A stretch of 64,000 nt of DNA, taken from positions 40,504,561 through 40,568,560 of the forward strand of contig NC_080077.1 of the NCBI RefSeq assembly GCF_949987535.1. The letters run 5' to 3'. This document shows, one piece after another, positions 60,548 through 64,000 of the stretch. The position numbers and the translations under genes were made by a program. The notes under the pieces were generated by a model that worked only from the letters and a program-made list of their open reading frames with translations, made no database searches and had not been told where the DNA came from. Every line of letters starts with the position of its first letter. The stretch's first letter is position 1. The stretch is from Balaenoptera acutorostrata (Eukaryota; Chordata; Mammalia; Artiodactyla; Balaenopteridae).

Positions 60548-61635
60548 ATATTGTCAGTGAAAAAAAAATGTTGCCTGCCATATCAGTAAACAAGGGATGT
60601 TGCAACCATCAAGCTATCACACTACAGCCACTCCTAACGATACATCCTGAGGAGACTCAGGATGAGAAAACACAGGATACTGGCCCCAGATAGCTGAGGT
60701 GCATATCAAAGGAATGATTTCAGTGAACCCAGGCTCTTGCATCTTCCCATGCATAGAAAAGTGCTAAATTCCTTAACTTGAGATATCTGGTTTTCTTTAA
60801 ATAACAGTAACCCTTTAAAAAAAAATTTTTAGGGACTTCCCTGGTGGTCCAGTGGGTAAGACTCCACACTCCCGATGCAGGGGACCTGGGTTCGATCCCT
60901 GGTCAGGGAACTAGATCCTGCATGCATGCCACAACTAAGAGTTCGCATGCCACAACTAAGAAGGCCACATGCTGCAACTAAAGATCCCACATGCTGCAAC
61001 TAAGACCCAGCGCAACTATGGAGAACAGTATGGAGGTTCCTTAAAAAACTAAAACTAGAACTACCATATGACCCAGCAATCCCACTACTGGGCATATACC
61101 CTGAGAAAAACCATAATTCAAAGAGTCATGTACCACAGTGTTCACTGCAACTCTATTTACAATAGCCAGGACATGGAAGCAACCTAAATGTTCATCGACA
61201 GATGAATGGATAAAGAAGATGTGACACATATATACAATGGAATATTACTCAGCCAGAAAAAGGAACGAAACTGAGTTATTTGTAGTGAGGTGGGTGGACC
61301 TAGAGACTGTCATACAGAGTGCAGTAAGTCAGAAAGAGAAAAACAAATACCACATGCTAACACACATATATGGAACCTAAAAAAATGGTACTGATGAACC
61401 TAGTGGCAGAGCAGGAATAAAGATGCAGATGTAGAGAACAGACTTGAGGACACAGAGGTGGGGGAAGGGGAAGCTGGGACAAAGTGAGAGAGTAGCACTG
61501 ACATATATACACTACCAAATGTAAAATGGATGGCTAGTGGGAAGCTGCTGAATAGCACAGGGAGATCAGCTCGGTGCTTTGTGATGACCTAGAGAGGTGG
61601 GATAGGGAGGGTAGGAGGGAGGCTCAACAGAGAGG

Positions 61636-61676
61636 AGATATGGAGATATAGGAGATATAGGAGATATAGGAGATAT
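61636..61676. repeat. 10-bp minisatellite inside an L1 3' UTR
   Basis: The unit 'ggagatatag' is repeated about four times. The sister L1 at 33,080 has a single 'gagatatggggatatatg' at this place, so it is a local expansion. Confidence 0.9.
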
Positions 61677-61767
61677 ATGTATATGTATACATATAGCTGA
61701 TTCACTTTGTTGAACAGCAGAAACTAACACAACATTGTAAAGGAATTATACTCCAATAAAGATGTAA

Positions 61768-61792
61768 ACACACACACACACACACACACACA
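61768..61792. repeat. (CA)n microsatellite
   Basis: About 12 CA units directly after the L1 polyadenylation signal region. Confidence 0.95.
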
Positions 61793-62447
61793 AATATACC
61801 ACACAAGTATTGCAAATCATTAAAATACAAACCAACAGGAAAAAAAAAAAAAAAAAAAAAGACCTGGTGCAGCCAAAATGAATAAATAAATAAATAAATA
61901 AATATTTTAAAAAATAAATAAATAAAATTTTTTTTATTGGAGTATAGTTGATTTACAGTGTTGTGTTAGTTTCATGTGTACAGCAAAGTGAATCAGTTAT
62001 ACATATATCCACTCTTTTTTAGATTCTTTTCCCATATAGGCCATTACAGAGTATAGAGTAGTGTTCCCTGTGCTATACAGTAGGTCCTTATTGGTTATCT
62101 ATTTTATGTATAGTGGTGTGTATATGTCAACCCCAGTCTCCCAGTTTATCCCTCCCACCCAACCCCGGTAACCATAAGTTTGTTTTCTACATCTGTAACT
62201 CTATTTCTGTTTTGTAAATAAGTTAATTTGTACCCTTTTTTAGATAACAGTAACCTTTTGACGTTCCAACTACCTGGTCTTTGTTGCAAAAACTCCGGTG
62301 TGTCCCGGCTCATCCCTTACTTCTTCAGAACAGTCCCTCAGAGCTATTTGAGAGGCTGTGTCCTGGGCTTCAGGCCTTAGTTTTGTCTGCTGAATAAAAC
62401 ATAACTCTCAACTTTTAGGTTGTGCATTTTTTTTCAGTCGACAATAT

Positions 62448-63389
62448 TCTCTAGGACTGTAGAAAGAAGCTAAATGATGCTAAAATCTTAATTGTCAGAG
62501 CAGCTATCTGTTACAGCCACTTGATCTCTGCCAGCTCTTCATCTCATGCAACCGCAGTGGTTACCTGAATATTTATGAGTCTACAATATGCCAAGCGTTA
62601 CCCCTACCCAATTCCTCACAGCCCCAGCAAAGAGGTTATCCCAGTATGCCTCAAATATATGATGTGCTAATCCCAGAGTCTTAGTTCAAGGAGTCTGTTT
62701 CCTGGGGCCATTTCTAGTACCAACTAATGGATCAGCCAAGTTCCCAACAGAAAAGAGATCATTAGATGAGTATTTCTTTACAAAGTGACAGGTTATAAAA
62801 GTTTGTCTGGAGTAGAAGTGGATCACCACAAACAGGGCAGGAATGGAGGCCAGCAGCAGTGAGGTGTTACCACTCTTAATGCCAAAGGGCTGAGGAATGA
62901 AGCCTGGAAGAAATAAAGTCTCAAACTTATCCAGAAGCCAGAGTACACCAGGGTCCTATGATGGGGTCAATGTGGTCCCATTTTTGAGGCAGAAGGGAGA
63001 TGGAAATAAAGGGAAAATGGCTCTGGAGGATCACACAGAGGTGTGTGACACATGGTATTTCTTTGCTTCCTTTCTGCTAAGTCACTTTCCTACTCTCCTC
63101 CTAAACCATGCAATCTCACCTTTTCCTTGAACTATCTGGCTTAATGAATTTGTTGTCTCCAGTTTCCCATATGTTTACATTTCTGTGACAGTATATGAAA
63201 ACACACCCTTATACTTGTGTTTCCTAAAATGTGCTCTGATATTTACATATCCATCTTCATACTCTTGTACATGTACAGGCAAATATACACATTCACTTAT
63301 TTCTCCCGTTTGGAGATAAGCAGTCACAATATCTTGTGTGTCATTAGATAATACCATAGACATGTACACAACTGATATTGTATACGTAT
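62448..63389. other. Unique intergenic sequence
   Basis: Nothing recognised. Frames of 64 and 77 codons have no family features. Confidence 0.4.
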
Positions 63390-63391
63390 TA

Positions 63392-63696
63392 ATGACTTTT
63401 TTTTAATTAATTAATTAATTAATTTATGGTTGTGTTGGGTCTTCGTTTCTGTGCGAGGGCTTTCTCTAGTTGTGGGAAGCGGGGGCCACTCTTCATCGCG
63501 GTGTGTGGGCCTCTCACTATCGCGGCCTCTCTTGTTGCAGAGCACAGGCTCCAGACGCACAGGCTCAGTAGTTGTGGCTCACGGGCCTAGTTGCTCCGCA
63601 GCATGTGGGATCTTCCCAGGCCAGGGCTCGAACCCGTGTCCCCTGCATTGGCAGGCAGATTCTCAACCACTGCGCCACCAGGGAAGCCCATGACTT
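63392..63696 (-). mobile_element. CHR-type SINE, reverse, short TSD
   Basis: Full-length body at about 63,399-63,689 with an (AATT)n-type tail in place of the usual (AAAT)n. A short direct repeat 'atgactt' lies at 63,392-63,398 and 63,690-63,696. The 87-codon frame through it is a SINE artefact. Confidence 0.9.
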
Positions 63697-63740
63697 CTTA
63701 AGTTTGAAAGATGAGAATTAGTAACTGTAGTTGGAATTAA

Positions 63741-63969
63741 GAATAGTTCTAAGGAACAAACCTATGGACACCAAGGGGGGAAAGTGGGGGGCGGGGGGCG
63801 TGGAGGGGATGAACTGGGAGATTGGGATTGACATATATACACTAATATGTATAAAATAGATAACTAATAAAAAAAAAACACGTGAAGTATGATTCCACTT
63901 TTGATCAGGAAAAGCCTATATTTGTGTTTTTAAAAACAGAAAAAAAAAAAAAATGAATAGTTCTAAGGA
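63741..63969 (+). mobile_element. Truncated L1 3' end with G-rich tract, 3' transduction and 15-bp TSD
   Basis: The insertion at 63,756-63,954 contains only the last 120 bp or so of an L1 of the same 3'-end type as the intact copy ('attgggattgacatatatac'), a 10-A run at 63,869-63,878, about 61 bp of unrelated sequence and a second 14-A run (63,940-63,953). The TSD 'gaatagttctaagga' is perfect at 63,741-63,755 and 63,955-63,969. Confidence 0.93.
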
Positions 63970-64000
63970 CTAATATGTTTCCCTTTCCTCTTCCTCTCTA

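Larger units (their letters stand above)
61002..61870 (+). mobile_element. L1 3' end inserted in the SINE (layer 4) with 3' transduction
   Basis: The 5'-truncated L1 starts at 61,014 ('actatggagaacagtatgga') with the Cys/His knuckle already lost. It runs to 'ctccaataaagatgtaaa' at about 61,767. After that come a (CA)n run, about 47 bp of unrelated sequence and a 21-A tail (61,840-61,860). TSD copies 'aagacccagcgc' (61,002-61,013) and 'aagacctggtgc' (61,859-61,870) differ only by three transitions. A 10-bp minisatellite lies at 61,636-61,676. Confidence 0.9.
60830..61920 (+). mobile_element. CHR-type SINE inserted in the L1 tail (layer 3)
   Basis: SINE head and body at 60,832-61,013 ('gacttccctggtggtccagt', 'gggttcgatccctggtcagg') with a decayed tandem 'gccacaactaag' stretch. 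The 3' part with its (AAAT)n tail is at 61,871-61,915. Flanking 'aaaattttt' on both sides is the duplicated L1 tail. A younger L1 interrupts it. Confidence 0.9.
60801..62255 (-). mobile_element. L1 3' end inserted in the LTR (layer 2), 12-bp TSD
   Basis: L1 3' UTR in reverse at about 61,922-62,243 ('attggagtatagttgattta', 'gtgctatacagtaggtcctt', 'taaccataagtttgttttc'). The duplicated LTR target 'ataacagtaacc' is at 60,801-60,812 and 62,244-62,255. Its A-tail (T-run on this strand) was later split by the SINE. Confidence 0.88.
60548..62447 (+). mobile_element. ERV1-like solo LTR, outermost layer of a four-element nest
   Basis: The LTR arms are 60,552-60,812 and 62,256-62,443, about 450 bp when joined on paper. 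Termini are TGTC...GACA and the duplicated target is 'atat' (60,548-60,551 and 62,444-62,447). The right arm has a polyadenylation signal in 'gctgaataaaacataactct' and a U5-like 'gttgtgcattttttttcag'. This is typical of a gammaretrovirus-type LTR. No internal viral sequence adjoins it. Confidence 0.75.

Overview
The window is AT-rich mammalian DNA from a cetacean (whale or dolphin). The main clue is a set of tRNA-derived SINEs of the cetacean CHR type, with a head reading 'gggcttccctggtggcgcag', a B-box-like 'ggttcgagccc' and a (TAAA)n tail. L1 elements of cetartiodactyl type, old mammalian repeats (MIR, L2, MER5, HAL1, MaLR/ERVL-like) and ERV LTRs support this. I recognise no functional host exon, so the window is intergenic or lies inside a large intron. 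Most open reading frames here are translations of repeats or chance frames.

The only coding-competent element is a full-length L1 retrotransposon at 35,326-42,455. It has a 5' UTR with a YY1-like site at about +13, an intact ORF1 (301 aa) and an intact ORF2 (1,272 aa, endonuclease + reverse transcriptase + Cys/His knuckle). Its unusually long 3' part carries an 82-bp tandem array and three separate poly(A) tracts, and the last tract follows a transduced MIR-derived segment. A perfect 14-bp target-site duplication (TSD) encloses the whole element, which sits inside an older L1 in opposite orientation.

Region by region: 0-10 kb is unique sequence with two SINEs and scattered MIR/L2/L1 relics. 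At 10.0-10.84 kb there is a decayed, intron-retaining fragment that I recognise as ANKZF1-like. An old full-5'-end L1 lies at 11.7-14.5 kb and a HAL1-like element at 15.9-17.6 kb. L1 3' fragments and SINEs occupy 19-29 kb, including a 62-bp micro-insertion with its own TSD. A MaLR/ERVL-like provirus remnant at 30.9-34.2 kb is split by a twin-primed (5'-inverted) L1. The intact L1 follows at 35.3-42.5 kb. From 42.5 to 60.5 kb there is mostly unique sequence with MER5A, MIR, L2, two short SINEs, an L1 relic and a solo LTR. A four-layer nest (LTR > L1 > SINE > L1 with 3' transduction) lies at 60.55-62.45 kb, and a SINE plus a G-rich L1 3' end with another transduction close the window.

Insertion boundaries are well supported because many TSDs can be read directly. 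Family names are from recognition, not from a database search. No RNA genes, CRISPR arrays or bacterial features were seen.
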